DNA from: Ianthella basta
Lineage: Eukaryota; Porifera; Demospongiae; Verongiida; Ianthellidae
Direction of reading: 5' to 3'
NCBI GenBank assembly: GCA_964019415.1
Contig: OZ025888.1
Location: forward strand, 4,903,036 to 4,967,035
Length of the DNA: 64,000 nt
Shown: piece after piece, positions 11,128-24,812 of the stretch
How positions within the stretch are numbered: the stretch's first letter is position 1
How the letters are laid out: each line of letters opens with the position of its first letter
Program-made: the position numbers and the translations under genes
The notes under the pieces: model-generated
Database searches by the model: none
What the model was told of the DNA's origin: nothing
What the model saw: the letters and a program-made list of their open reading frames with translations, nothing else

Positions 11128-11532
11128 CTAATTGCCACCAGAGTCGCGCTCAGGAGGGTCAAGGACAAAGACAGAGAGACGGGACTTGTCCATTGGCACT
11201 AGGTCACTGCAGAAGTAGACAACATGGGGACATAGGGAGGTAGCTGGTTAAGGCACATGGGTTATGGAAGGTGACTCTTGAGCTGCTGCGAGCACTACGA
11301 GCAAATCGATTCAAAGCCAATTTCAAACTACCTCCATATGTGGTTTGAAACCAGCTTTGAGGCTTATTCCTTAACACGCTCCTCATGCTCTTTCTCTCAC
11401 CTCATGTTCTGTGGGGTTAGGAAGATGTACTGACGTCCTGCACTCTTTTCTGCACTCTGCAGCAACATCCTCATGCTCATCTTGCGATTCACCATGTCCT
11501 ACACAACACGTTAGAGTGAATACAGTACAAGG

Positions 11533-11611
<79 letters not shown>

Positions 11612-14600
11612 TGATGACTACATGTGCATGTGTTACGCTATAGAACATATGCACATACCATGAACACATCAAACTCATCCAGGACCCTGAAGGGTGCCTC
11701 AATGGCATCCCAGAGAGACATGATAAAGCAGACTGTGGCAAATGATCGCTCGCCTCCAGACAAAGCCTTCTGATTCTTGGCACTGCTCTTCGCTGCTGAT
11801 GTATCCACCTGGACCTAGGAGGATAAGACAAGACAACAGCACTTGTCAAGGTACTGCAAAGGTCGAGGGCCTGATGACCTCAACAGTTCTCATCCAGAGT
11901 GACAACTACAGTGACAACAATTGTGGTTGACATCCAGAGTGACACCCCCTCACCTTTAACTCAAGTGTCTCCTTTTCATGGTCAAACAGGAGCTCTCCAA
12001 TATAGTTTCTCCCTTCAAGGTTTGACTTAAAGTACATGGCGGCCCGGAGGGTGATCATCTCCTGAACACTGACAAAGGCATCATACCTCATCTTCATACC
12101 GATCTTGGTTCTCTGTAGGAGGATGGCAGCCAAACAACCATAACTATCACACTGTACTTCATTCACACATACGTACAGTAAGACAACAGGCAAGTTCTGC
12201 CAACCACAAATCCACTGACCTTAAGGAGCCGCTTTGACTCCTCCATGTGTTGAACTGTCTCCCGGTACCAGGACAGCTTCTGGTGGAACTTGGTCCTCAC
12301 TTCTTCCAGATCCTTCAGACTAGAGGGGTGGCAAGGAGAAGGGAAGTGCACCCTGCAACTCACATTCACACCTACAATACAGTGCCCATATGTACATAGT
12401 ACATACATGCATGCAATGGTACAGCTGGGCATTCTGTTCAGTTACATATAACAACACCACTGTGAGAGGCTACACAGGTGAGGTGCTAACTGTTCGCTCC
12501 ACCACTACCAACCTGTCTTTCTCTGTGGCTAACAGACGTGTGAGCTGCTTGATCTGTCGGTCTAGAGCCTCGGGAGTCTTCTTTGTCTCAATCCGCTCCT
12601 TGCTCAAAGCAGCCGCATCTTGTGTAGCACTCTGCAAACATTAGTGCGGCATGCACTGTCAGCGGTTATATTTCACATCAACTCCTTCCAACACCACTAG
12701 CCGTACACTCCTCACCTCTAGGTAGACCTGCTGCTGTTCCAAGTCCCGTTCCAGTTTGGCAATGTTATTGTGTAGCTCTGCAATCTTTTGTCTGTACTGG
12801 TCACAGCGATAGTCCACCTTACCCAAGTCTCGCTCCAGTCTCTGAATCTCAGCCTAAATGTAAAGGTACGTACAACAACACACAGGTAACAAGTGCTACA
12901 TACAGTAAGGACAATAAGGAGTCACTGCTGCAGCAACATTACACCCTTCAAACTGAATCACAGAGGCTAAACTGTACCCTTCAACCTCTCTCTCGTCGCT
13001 ACTAAAATTGTCGGTCTCCACAAGAACATTCATGCACACACATTGTTTTTTTTGCACTTGCCCATTTACAGAACCTTCACTCGCGCTCACTCACATTGAG
13101 GTTCTCCACTTCTCCTATCTGGAAGTTGATCCTGCCCTGAATGGCTGCAATACTGTTCTCCACACCGACCACCTCCTCCTTCACTTGCTGGGCCTCCTCT
13201 TCTGCAACTCGAATATCCTCAGTGATGTCTAACACATCTTGATCCAGGACACCAATCTCATCTTCCTGTAACACAGGAAGGACACGCAGGAGAGAACAAA
13301 TGCAGATAAAACACTTCTCTCTCCGTACACCAGCACTCATACCCATTCAGCACACACACCCCTCAACTTACCAGGGTACCAATGTCAAACTCTCCATCCT
13401 CTTCTTCTTCATCACACACAGCCAACTCAGTCTCCAGATACTGCAAACATGCAGTTATACAGGCAATACCATTATAAACATACGTAAATTATCACCGCTT
13501 GCCTCCACACACAGCTACCTCTAAGGCTGGGACAAATGTTGATTCTACCTGTTGAAGCCTTTCATGAAAAAGTCACTTTTTATTACCTAATTTCTGAAAG
13601 TGTGCTTATTACTGTGGTAGCACTAAAATGGCTGCCTCATGCTGAGGTTTGAAATATTCACTCACCACATACAAGTACATACATACATACATACTTTAGC
13701 ATAGTACATTAGTGCATGTTCAGGAGGTTAAGTTAGTGTATGCATTATGTACATGTGTGCACTAGTGTGTGTGTCACTATACTGAATACACACATAGCAA
13801 TTGCATATAACACAATCTCCCCTACCATCATCTTCTTGCTCAGCGTCCTCTCTTGCTGGCTCTCTTGGGCCACCAGCTGCTGCAGGCGTCTCAACTCAGC
13901 CCTGTCCTGTTCCTCCTGCGTGCCTACTGAGGACAGGGATGACTCCAGCGCTTGCTTCTCATTCACCCACTGCTGCATCTCCCTCTCCAACTCTCTGCAA
14001 CACACAGTGCACAAACACATCAAAATAACGAACACACAAGGCTAGCAATAAATAAGTAAAGATAATGTCAGTTCAATGTACATTAATGTATGGAAATATT
14101 AAACAATTGTTGACTTCTAATGAGATTTGGTTTCCTTATCCTGAATGAGTTATCAAATGCTGGCAGTGGACTATCAGGCTGCTGGGGCACTGATACTCTG
14201 CAGGGTATCAGGACTCAACACCTCAGCAGCCGACCCAAGCAGTAATGGAGTGTTAATTGGACTATAACGCTTACGTATTCGCACACACACACACACACCT
14301 CACAGCCTCCTCATTGCTGGCTTGAAGGTAAACTGCTTGCTTCCTGTATGGGCCGGAGTAGAATTTCCCTTCTACCATGGCCTGGTCCCCGTCCAGTGTG
14401 TATGCAGTGTGGTAGCCCGGTGGACGACTGAACATGAACTGGCGAGCTTCACTGGCTGTGTCAATCAGCAAGACAGCATTCATCTTCCTCTGTACAGAAA
14501 CGCACAAAACACCAAATGATAATATCCTTATGTAGCTCCATACACTCACATGTATGTATATGCATGTGAGTGTCTTCCATTCAGTACATACAACAGAAAA

Positions 14601-17600
14601 GTTCTGTGTACTGAATTCATGACAGTGATGGCACATACCACAACACACGTGGGATGCAGGTTGCCAGAGGTAACACGAGGCGAGTGCTTGGCATTGCTGC
14701 ACATGTACGTACCTCAAGTAGCTGGTTTCCAACCAGGACGTTGTCAACGGCCAACATGGACATAACAGTAGGGTAGGGAACACGTGGGAGCTGCAGAGTG
14801 AAGAATATCAGATTCGCAAACATTCAGTAGACGTGTGAATGTGTACCTAACATACACAACCACGTCCCAAGCACAGTCATAGGTAGACAGACACAATCAC
14901 TCACTGGAGCATCACGGTATGGATGGTTCTGGAAAGGGGCGGTGATGATTTCTGGGAATGCCTGTTTGTTGCGGATGACCTGATGGAAGATCTTGAGGAG
15001 GACAGCCCTGTCACGGTGGCTGTTACAGAAGAAGCTAGTGAGGAACGGCCCACCCAGGGCGCACTCCACTGCAAAGGCATACTTCTCATTCTTCACTTTC
15101 AAGTAGGCACCTGTGCAGATGCAGATGGCGGAAAATGAGTCACATTACCACATAATACTGCCCCAGTGGTAGCCAACTACATACATATGTACACTGTAAC
15201 AAAGATCTACAGTAGGTATTATCTATGAATGTACTGATAGTGCATGGAAGGGTCACCCACTTACCGACTGGACCAAGCGGTTTTTGTGAGAATTGATGAC
15301 CAGCTTGGTTGATGGCCTGGATCACTTGAGGCATCCACTCACCAAAGCCCCTCAGTCGATCTGAGCGAGCAGACTGGAGTCGTCGGATGGTGTGCTGCTG
15401 CTCCGATATCTTCTGGGCTAGTGACGAGGCCTGTCGCCTGCACAGTGCAAGTGAAGAACCAAAGTGTGAGCCATTCACAAGGTGGAGTGGATGAATGAAA
15501 TTGATACGTACACAGTTAAAGGATTAAAGCATATGCCAAGTGGAGGCTGCCCCACCTTTTGTCGGCATTCAGTCTCCTGTTCTCCTCCAGAGAGTGCTCC
15601 AGCTGGCTGCGTAACTCAACATGACTAGATTTCCGTTCCTTCAGCTCAGACACTTTTCTTTTGAGCTCATCAAGGTCCATCTGCCAACGTGCTCGCTCGG
15701 CAGTCTTTGTGTTCTGTATATCCTTCTGCCTACAAACACATCAACAACAACCATGACTCTCACCAACTACACACACGCACACACACACACACACACACCT
15801 CTGCTTCTCTTTCATTTCATCAATCTTCTTCTGCAGAGCCTTCTTCTCGTTCTCAACCCGAGCTCTACTCTTGGTGCGCTGCTTGCAGTGCTTCTACATA
15901 CATGTATGAGCACACAGAGATACACAGTAACTACTACAACATACAACACAACATTCACTAATAAACATATAGATCACTGTAAAATTATACAGAAGGCACA
16001 TGCTATATACGTACTGTACACAGTGTGACTGGGGCTACTATTAAAGCTACATGTACATGTACAAACACTATGTAATATGTACGTATATACACTATAATAT
16101 ATATGTACAATGTATGCAGGCTCATCTCACGCACCAGTTTCTCCACATGGACTCTTTCCTTGGCTCTCTTGTCTTCTTCAAAGGTCCTCTTCTCCTCCTC
16201 CATCTCCTTAAGTTGGTCAACCACACTACGCAACTGTCCCTCATAAGACGCTTTCTGCTCCATCACAGGATGACGACTTGCCTAATGACAGAAGGGAGCA
16301 GTGAGAGCAGACAAGAGACAAGGTGCAGCAGGACAGATTATAACACACACTACAGTAATACCAGAGTTATACAAGTACATCTTATTATAATAAACGTAAT
16401 GCACAATACACAATCCATGGTCACGAAACATGCTAGGAGAGGTGCAATGAGTGCGACATAGTGGAGCTGTAATTTGGGTTTACAGCATCCTGTACCTCCG
16501 CACTCAATTGTATGTGTAGTAACGTCAATCAATAATTGAAGCACTGCAAATCTAGTGTTCCAGTATGTGATCAAGCGTGGAGTACAAATGTCAAGCAGGA
16601 CTAGAAACCCTGAACCAGTTGCACGTACTTACACAGTGACACTAGTGAGGTATGCATAAAAGAATAAAATTGTTAGTACACATCCTGCATCCACACTTCA
16701 TTGGAAACCAGTGTTGGTCCCAGCACACACGTACCTACCAGTGTTACAGTCAGTGACACATCAAGTGCATCAACTTTACCTCAAGCTCTCTCAATTTCTG
16801 TTCCCTGGCTGGTATCTTCTCATTCTCTTTGTCAATCCTTGCACGATCCTCCTGCATGCTCTACACATGTAGGTAGGTATATACATAGTGGACAGTCACT
16901 GACCATACATACACACTCCATGTAGGCTGCAAACTGGACACATGTGCATACTTGTCATGTGAATCACACTAAGTATGTATACAAATGTATGTTGAAGTGT
17001 TGGCCATGAACATTCATTCAGTACAGTAGTAATGTCCCATTCTTAGCGTTAAGCTGTTTAGTGCAGACCATCTCACGTACCATCTCAATCTGGCAGACAT
17101 AAGCCCATTTCATCTCCTGCCTGAGGTGGTCCACCTGTCCCTCCATCTCGCTCAGCCGCTCCAAACTCTTCCACTGGTCCTCCAGCTCCTTTATGCCCAC
17201 CTTCTCACTCTCAATCTCCTAACACACACAGGGAGAGAGAGAGATTCAAGCAGACAGGATAATCAAGTATAGTCTCATAGGCTCATACACTACCATAATT
17301 ATAGTTACTCAAACTCATACGTATGTAGTGTTAAGTCCTCGTGGGATGGGGAACAGTGAACACCTGGGATAACAGCAGTTTAAGACACTCAGACGACCAT
17401 TGTGGGTGAGTGACAGCTATATAGGGATAGGAGTGTATGACCGTTCACCTAAAGCGTTAAGTGTGATGCTACACAAGACAGAGTTCTTAGGCAGTGTGTA
17501 GCAAACGATACGTTACAAGTTACAACACACACAAGCCTAACAGGCATGGTGTGCAGCTACTAAGGATGAGTCAGGTATGTAGCATACAATAACAGTGCTG

Positions 17601-19308
17601 GTGTGTATGTATGCACGTATCTGCTTACAGACCGCCCCAAAGGGAAGTGGTTGACCAACCTTCTCCTTACTGGCAACCAGTGCCTTGTGTCTAGTACAGG
17701 CTGCCTCAATTCGTTCAAACTCATGTGCAATATGGTCCAGTTGTGTTGCCCTCATAAAGAGCTGCAGGATTCACAGAGAGATGTGAACACTGGTGAGTTG
17801 ATTTGTGATAGCAATGATACTGTAGTGCAGTTCTTGGCGGTCACAGTTACCTTGTATTTCGCTTTTGCATCTGTGACGTGGAGGAAGTTCCTACTGGTGT
17901 CCTGGTTGAGGAGGGACACGGGGTTGTCCACCTACATGGAGGAGAGTGCTTCTCATCTAGCAGCTTCACAAAAGTCTAACGACAGACAACATACAGTACA
18001 CAGGAATATGACTGAAGCAGATGTTACTAACCATGTACAATAGAGCACTAGTCAGCATTGGCAGTCCCCAGTTGGGTGATTCAAAGCAATGGCTTATGCA
18101 CACATTTACACATCACATTTTCTTGCAAATAACTAATAGTTTGTGTTGACCAGTGATGTGACCACACTGCAATGGGCAATTGGCAGTGGTTCACAACTAG
18201 ACTTGCTGTCTACTACTGCTGTGGGTGCACCTCCCCCCAACATTCTTGTGCTCCCCCTTCCGACTCCAGGTTGCCAGTGATCTAACACTATTTAACGGTT
18301 ACTTACACATGTAAGCGGGTATGGGTGAATTGAACTATCCATACTGGTAACACACACACATACACACATACTTGGATGTTGAACTGGTCCAGGATGTTGG
18401 TAAGTTCCTCCTTCTTGCTGGACACTACTTGGCCTCGGCAGCTCTTAATCTTGTACATCCCAGCGCCGTCAGCCATGATCCTACGCACCACCTCAATTGA
18501 ACCACCATACACTTCTGGACGATAAGCATCAGGGCCACCATTCTTCAACCAGATGGAAATTTCTGCAAACCCAGCCCCATTCTGAATGAAGTTCTTTAGA
18601 GAGGAGCCTCGACTGGTTGCAGTGGCCTTCCCTCCCAAACCAACCACAGTGGCGGTCATTATGGCACTTTTGCCGCCTTCAGATTAATAAGAACATAATA
18701 TATATAAGTAAGTAATTGAGCTACACTGTTATTTAAACAATTCTCTTTGTATGAATCTTACTCCAAGACTCACTTCCATTTCTCCCATGGACAAAGTTGA
18801 CGTTGGTGTTGAAGTTAACCTCCAATCGATTGTGGCACATGAAATTGATGAGCAGAATCTTCTCAATCACCCCACATTCTGCCGACTGCACGCGGTTGGA
18901 ACGCATAATAGTCAGTTACAATAGTTGAACAGAGAAACAAAGGCGGCGTGTACCATAAGCACGCGAACTCGACTTTCTAAATAACGAGTTGAATCAGAAC
19001 TAAAAGGAAACCTATCAAAAGTGACACCTATCAAATAAATAAACTACCGAAAGGAACAATTCCCCTGCTAAAGAATGCCTGTCCCTGGTTCTTCCCCCTA
19101 CCTGGGTAGAGTATGGGCGCTCAATGATGGACTCCTGTTCTTCTGTGACTGTCGACTGGAGCTGTGCAAAGTCCTGTGTCGACTGCATATCCAAATCCCC
19201 GGGTTGCGTCTTCTTCCGTTTCGCGTGTGGGGCATCTTCCCCGTTTACACCCGATCTCTTCATCCTTCGGTTCCTCTCCCTACCGAACTGAGAAATAGCA
19301 CCCAACAT
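11128..19308 (-). CDS. SMC6: Structural maintenance of chromosomes protein 6
   Basis: Twenty-four exons in transcript order: 19102-19308, 18774-18885, 18372-18676, 17851-17931, 17660-17761, 17081-17218, 16780-16860, 16135-16281, 15799-15893, 15556-15729, 15265-15437, 14905-15110, 14713-14790, 14299-14489, 13826-13994, 13372-13440, 13095-13265, 12716-12853, 12513-12631, 12220-12319, 11954-12112, 11659-11814, 11401-11498, 11128-11206. Phases agree throughout and total 1115 aa (human 1091). SMC6 pairs with SMC5 in the nuclear SMC5/6 complex for recombination repair and replication stress. Walker A GRNGSGKS is at about residues 103-110. [14 protein letters not shown] and [14 protein letters not shown] follow. 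Two long coiled-coil arms surround a hinge around [13 protein letters not shown] to [11 protein letters not shown]. The signature [13 protein letters not shown] and Walker [12 protein letters not shown] close the ATPase. Several introns start with (GT)n. An extra phase-0 exon cannot be excluded. Confidence 0.96.
11535..11609. repeat. (TG)n microsatellite in SMC6 intron 22
   Basis: A pure TG repeat of about 75 bp lies between SMC6 exons 22 and 23. Confidence 0.95.
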
Positions 19309-19585
19309 ATTGACGACCACTCACTTTGCAACGAATTTGGCGCCCAAAAACACACGTGGTCTCACAGCTATAATGATATTCATCGATTATGTGATTAGCA
19401 CACGGGCAATGCAAGATTGCTGTTACCCGTAAAAAGCCGCAAGAAAGGATGCTATTGTGCACTGCGCTATAGACACTGAGACAAACACCAAAATGGTTTA
19501 CACGTGCTTAGTCTCCATCCATTACCTCTGCCTCTGGTCAGTCATTCAACACAGGACAGATGTAACCTTGTTGATTCAAAGATCA

Positions 19586-20527
19586 TTAAAACTGTCTCCT
19601 CAAGGGCAGTTGACTCGGGACCCTGTTGTGGAAGGAGCTCACAACACCAGAGCTTGAACTCTTCACTTGGTCTTGCTTTGGTCTGTCAGCCACCACTGAG
19701 TCCACTTCTATGAATAGCTCTTCAGCTCTGTGGAAGGATGAGTATTTGATCAGATTGTGTTGGCAACATGACATGCAAGATATGAAGCACACACATAACA
19801 CTCTCACTGAACACACTGGACTGCTGTGTAAACTAACATGCAAATACACACAAGTGCACACAAGAAACCAAGAGCCAACAACACAAATAAGCCTCTTGTT
19901 CTAACAGAACTGTTGAGTGAGAGAAGCTCTGATAACACACAGCTGCTAGAGCCAGCTGAAAGGCTACTAAATCCAGTATAGGCCAATTGACAATAAACAC
20001 TTGGCACACCAATCATTCACACTACCATGTTCACGTGGTGTCACATTGACAGACTGCCCATTTTGGTCAGAACCTAAACAATATAATGGTCTGGTTATGC
20101 AAGACTTGCATACCTGTTATGTACAAGATAGACACATGCAAGCTCAGCAGTTGAACAACCACAATTATACCGCAAATATAAATTGGCATGTTTGTACGTA
20201 AAGTGATAAGGTATTGTAACTCATAGAGGTAGAAACAACTGGTTTTCAACAGCATAAATAGTGCAGATGGCAGGGAAGGGGAACAAGTGGGAGATTACAC
20301 AACGTGCAAGGTTTAAGAAACCATACACCACTTCAGCACATGCAATGTTGACTCTACATCCATCACTAGAAGGAAAGGGGCAGTCATTGGAGTTTGCCAT
20401 AGTTGTGATTGGGCAGGCAAGCTAGGTGGATGTACACACCTCAGAATTGGCAAATTCCAAAGGAAATGGGAATGGGAAATTGCTCTAGTTACATTTGCTC
20501 ACTGACAGAGACCAAAGCACTCCTCAG
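19586..20527 (-). CDS. Unidentified minus-strand gene, 3' part
   Basis: The product is not recognised. On the minus strand four candidate exons have good splice sites and matching phases. These are 20503-20527 (25 nt, after a TTTCCAG acceptor, GTGAGC donor), 20322-20365 (44 nt, acceptor CCTTTCCTTCTAG), 20026-20073 (48 nt, acceptor TTGTTTAG, donor GTAGTG) and a terminal exon 19586-19727 that ends RRQF-stop. The first three read through ECFGLCHDGCRVNIACAE to VNVTPREHG without a stop. An exon probably also lies around 19890-19970, but its borders could not be fixed. The 5' end must lie upstream, perhaps beyond the LINE at 20700. The gene is tandem with SMC6, 277 bp upstream of its start. Confidence 0.4.
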
Positions 20528-20630
20528 CTGGAAACAAGTGGGGAAGTAGCACGAGGGTCTTCACTGTCAGATTAGGTTCTGTCAAGTGCCATGAACTTGA
20601 TTACAATACATTACTGTACTTATGTATTAG

Positions 20631-20643
20631 GGTGTGTGTATGT

Positions 20644-20695
<52 letters not shown>

Positions 20696-20698
20696 GTG
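20631..20698. repeat. (TG)n microsatellite
   Basis: TG repeat with a few TA and CG interruptions, directly upstream of the truncated LINE reading frame. Confidence 0.9.
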
Positions 20699-20699
20699 A

Positions 20700-22520
20700 A
20701 ATCACGGAGATGGAAGAGGACATCAGGCATCACAGACATGGAAACTTCTTTAAAAGGATGAGAAAGTTGACCAATAGCAGCATACTACCTACAAACATGA
20801 TCTTGGACAAGGAGGGCCAGACTCTTAAGAGACCTGAGGAGAACCTTGCCAGATGGCAAAGGCACTTTGAGAAAGTGCTCAATGTCCAGAACGAAGTAGC
20901 AGAGGAGGTAGTATCAGAGCTGGAAAACCGGTCACATGGAGAGACACCCGAAGTGACTAGAGAAGAAGTGAAGAAAGCAGTGCGGAAGTTACGCAATGGC
21001 AAAGCAGCAGGACAGGATGAAGTTGAAGCTGAGCTACTGAAGAAAGGGGGAGAGGCAGCCATTGACTGGCTCACAGAGGTGGTACAGCAGGTATGGAAAT
21101 CTGGGAAGGTACCACAAGAATGAAAAGATGCCACATTGATCCCTGTCCACAAGAAACGAGCAAGAAATGACTGTGACAACTACCGTGGAATAGCGCTCCT
21201 AAGTATCCCTGGTAAGGTGCTGGCCCTAATCCTACTAGAAAGAATGCAAGTGATAGTGGAACCACAACTAATGGAAGCACAGTGTGGATTTCGAAAAGGA
21301 AGGAGCACGGTGGACCAGATTTGGCTGACACGACAAGTACTTGAGAAGGCAACGGAATACCACACTACAGTGTACTTATGTTTCGTGGACCTCATCAAAG
21401 CCTACGACTCAGTGGACCGTGCAGCCTTGATAGCGGTACTGAGATCGTATGGGGTCCCCAACCAGCTGGTAAACCTAGTAGGAGAACTGTACACTGAAAC
21501 CAAATGCTGTGTGCGAACAGCGGAGGGCACCTCAGAGGCTTTCGAAGTTAAGACTGGAGTGAGACAAGGATGCATCCTGTCTCCCCTCCTGTTCAATTGC
21601 TTCCTAGATGGAATTGTGAAAGGGGTTATGTCAGTGCTTGGAGGAGGTGTACATATGGAGTACTCCACTGAGGGAGGACTCTTCCTGACTTATCGAGATA
21701 AGACTCCTGCCTCAGCCCACATCCAAGATGCCAGGTACGCAGATGACATGGCTCTCATTGCAGAGTCCACGAGTGAGCTACAACACATGTTAACAGTCCT
21801 GGATGAAGTGTGTGAGCGGTGGGGAATGCGTATCAGTGCGGAAAAGAATAAGGTATTGGCAGTAGGAGAACAAGACCCAGCAGAGCTTTCATCCATCTTG
21901 CTGCAAGACCAAGCTCTGGAGGAAGTCGAGTCTTTTCCATATCTTGGTAGTGAGGTGGAGCAGTCAGCAAGGGTAGAGAAGGAGGTGACAGTAAGAGTGA
22001 ACAAGGCAAGCACTGTGTATCAGATGCTGAGACGCAGTCTTCAGAAGTAGGTATTTGAGCAAATCCACCAAACTACGTGTCTTCAGAACGATGGTGATGT
22101 CTACCCTCCTCCATGGTGCTGAGACATGGCCAGTGACGCAGAAGGACATCCGTAGACTAACAACCTTTCAGATACGGTGTCTGCTAGACATTTTAGGCCC
22201 CACTCTATGGGACAGAAGACGGAATGTTGATGTTTTGGAAGAGTGTGGAGAGACAACTGTGAGAGACCAGCTAAGACTGAAGCGATTACAGTGGCTTGGA
22301 CACGTGTTGAGAATGCCTATTCATCATCCGCAGCGTCAAATCAAGAGCAGACCTCGAGGAATGCGTAGACCCCTGGATGAACACCACTGCGATGGGTCAA
22401 TGTAGTCAACCAAGACCTGGCAAGCCGTGGTAAAGGACCGCGCAAGGTGGAGAGTGTTCATCCACCAACCGTTGGAAGGCCATCGTAACATGTCGTCCTA
22501 GATCCTGCCCAACGTCCTTA
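20700..22520 (+). mobile_element. 5'-truncated, decayed non-LTR retrotransposon (reverse transcriptase)
   Basis: The plus strand encodes a reverse transcriptase in broken frames. 20700-21120 gives the N-terminal region (KLRNGKAAGQDEVEAELLK). An in-frame TGA follows at 21121-21123. 21124-22050 holds the palm motifs FRKGRSTVDQIW, YLCFVDLIKAYDSVDR, GVRQGCILSPLLFN and the catalytic YADDMAL. A frameshift near 22045 leads to LLHGAETWPVTQKD and RLQWLGHVLRMP, and a further shift to a tail beginning TWQAVVKDRARW. No endonuclease precedes it; the copy begins at a (TG)n tract. The motif set is that of an APE-type LINE, but the clade was not resolved. It cannot encode an intact protein. Confidence 0.88.
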
Positions 22521-22965
22521 AGGACAAGGAGTACAGAGGAGGAAGAGGGTGTGTGTGGGCGTGTGGGTGTGGGACATTGTATGAGTGAGTATGCAGTAGA
22601 TGGTTGAGTTTGCACTGAATCCTATTCTACGTATATAAACTGGTTTCTAGCCATCACAGAGTGCTGAAAACAAACCAGCCGAAACGCTATAAGTGCAAAC
22701 AGATTGAACAGTTTTGTATGTAGTTGCTTCCACAATGGCTCAGTTAGCCAGTGCTCAATCACAAGAGACAGATAGGCTCCTTCCACTTGCCAACCTACAT
22801 AGGGAAACACAGTATACTTTGTCGTACAATGCACAACAAAGACCACATTCTGAGAACCGGCATAACACACCTGCTTCTAAATTCACAGTAAGAGCCTCAC
22901 TACACTTCAATACACAGCAAGGGACCACATGTTATTCCATAGGAATTAAGAGCCTAAATGCCACT

Positions 22966-23372
22966 CCATACACAGTAAGAGCCCACCTGCCACTCCACAC
23001 ACAGCAAGAGCCCACCTGCCACTCCACACACAGCAAGAGCCCCACTATACATAATTTCATTCAAGGCAGAGCCTACCTGCAAAGCACATAAGAACCCACT
23101 CTCCATTCCTTACACAGTAAGCCCCATCACTATTCCATACACAATAAGAGCCCCATCACTATTCCATACACAATAAGAGCCCCATCCCCATTCCATACAC
23201 AGTAAGAGCCCCATCACCATTCCATACACAATAAGAGCCCCACCACCATTTCATACACAATAAGAGCCCATCACCATTCCATACACAATAAGAGCCCCAT
23301 CACTATTCCATACACAATAAGAGCCCCATCACTATTCCATACACAATAAGAGCCCCATCACCATTCCATACG
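22966..23372. repeat. 30-bp minisatellite
   Basis: About 13 units resemble CCATACACAATAAGAGCCCC preceded by a variable CATCAC(T/C)ATT. Units upstream to about 22885 are more degenerate. The last eight units are the most uniform. Confidence 0.9.
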
Positions 23373-24013
23373 CAGTGACACTCTGTAATCAACCCAATGT
23401 CTCAACACATCTTTACAATCTCCAACATATCTACCACCTCAAAAGATCCTGTGAATTAAAGCACAGGATGGAGACAACACTTACGTAACACATACCTCAC
23501 TTACCTTAATGTCCTGTGTACAATATAGATGCCAGCCACAAGAGCCCAAGGGCTCTTAATGAACTTCCATACTAACACTGCACCATACCACAACTATGTT
23601 CAGCTAGCACTCTCACTTTCATTAGTTCGACTACATTAATGCGAGACTATCTGTGGACTTCACAGCAAGCGGCCTCTGCTACTGACAACCATACAAACTG
23701 AGCAGCAGCACAGTGAAGGAGTGTGGGTCAGCATTGTCAGCATTAACCCATGTGTTGAAGTACATACACTGTTCACTGAATTGATTGATGATCAAAATCT
23801 CTTCAAGTTACTCATCACCTCATAACATCCACATTATCTGCATTCACTTGTACAGCAAATCATGGCACACAGTACACACATCGATGTGCTAGCAGCGCGA
23901 AACTGGAAACTGTTTGGCGCATCGGCCTTCTATTGGAGTGACACAGACACTGGCAGATTTAGTCGCTTGATCCTTCTTTGGACGATCAAGCACACCAAGA
24001 ACACTTGTCAGTT

Positions 24014-24055
24014 CAATGCAACGTTTCGCCCATCACGGGCTTCGTCAGGCATACA
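24014..24055 (-). ncRNA. Hammerhead-ribozyme-like motif
   Basis: The minus strand reads CTGACGA, then a hairpin GCCC-GTGAT-GGGC, then GAAACGTT. This matches the hammerhead core (CUGANGA, stem II, GAA, A-U closing stem III). ACGT forms a two-base self-complementary stem III, as in dimeric mini-hammerheads of Penelope-like and retrozyme elements. The flanking ATGC and GCAT can pair as stem I. An extra A at the base of stem II departs from the consensus, and no host element is seen nearby, so activity is doubtful. Confidence 0.35.
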
Positions 24056-24632
24056 ACACTCAGCATGACAAACAACTTTCACAACTGGCAGGTTTAGTCC
24101 AGAACAGGCGCACACACCCTTACAAGAGCTCACGGGTACAGTCTTACAGGTGTGCCTGCCATTGGTTGTGGCATTAAGCCAATTTCTATGACAGCAACGT
24201 GTCTTGTAACAATCACTGACAAATGATCAGGTTTAGGTAGGTGACAGCAGCACTAGCAGACAAGCTAGGGTTCAAGGACTCTCTGAACCAGACAGCAGAT
24301 CTGAGCAGCTCTTGATGAGAAGCGCAAAGCAACAGCTATCTGTGGAGACAGGAATCTGATGACAGCAATTAAATCAACATTAAACTTAAAGGTGCACTTG
24401 CTCTCCCTGTCTCCCTCTGTGCGTGCAGTGTCCCATACACAATGCTAGATGGAGTAATGTTCTTGTCCGTAAGAAACATGTCAGTCAGTCGGATACTTCA
24501 ATGCATTATTGGTAGAACCCGCATGAGCAGTAAATAACCCCAAGCACCTTAATCAGCTATGGTATAAGGCAGTGATCTCCTTGCAGGTGTCTCTATGCAG
24601 TGCAATTGGACCAGTTAGTCCATGCAAGTACA

Positions 24633-24812
24633 TACAGTGAAACATGTCTAAGAGATGGTCACTGTGTTAGGCAGCCACCTCTCTAAAACAGCCAGCCTCC
24701 CTGGGCCAAAATAGCATTGCAACCTACAGTACCTCAGTAGAGCAGCCACCTCTCTATAAAGATCAGGTAGAGCTGGCCCACAGGTGGCTGTCTTAGACAA
24801 GTTTCACTGTAT
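24633..24812 (+). mobile_element. Pogo/Tc-like MITE, copy 3
   Basis: The ends ACAGTGAAACATGTCTAAG and its inverse (TTAGACAAGTTTCACTGTA) lie at TA borders. The interior is as in the other family members. Confidence 0.8.

Noticed and set aside
20730..22013. Minus-strand open frames over the LINE
   Set aside because: They mirror the reverse-transcriptase frames on the plus strand, which carry the recognisable motifs.
22622..22870. 82-codon minus-strand frame with a TGTAG acceptor
   Set aside because: A possible upstream exon of the gene at 19586, but no matching donor or phase link was found across the LINE.
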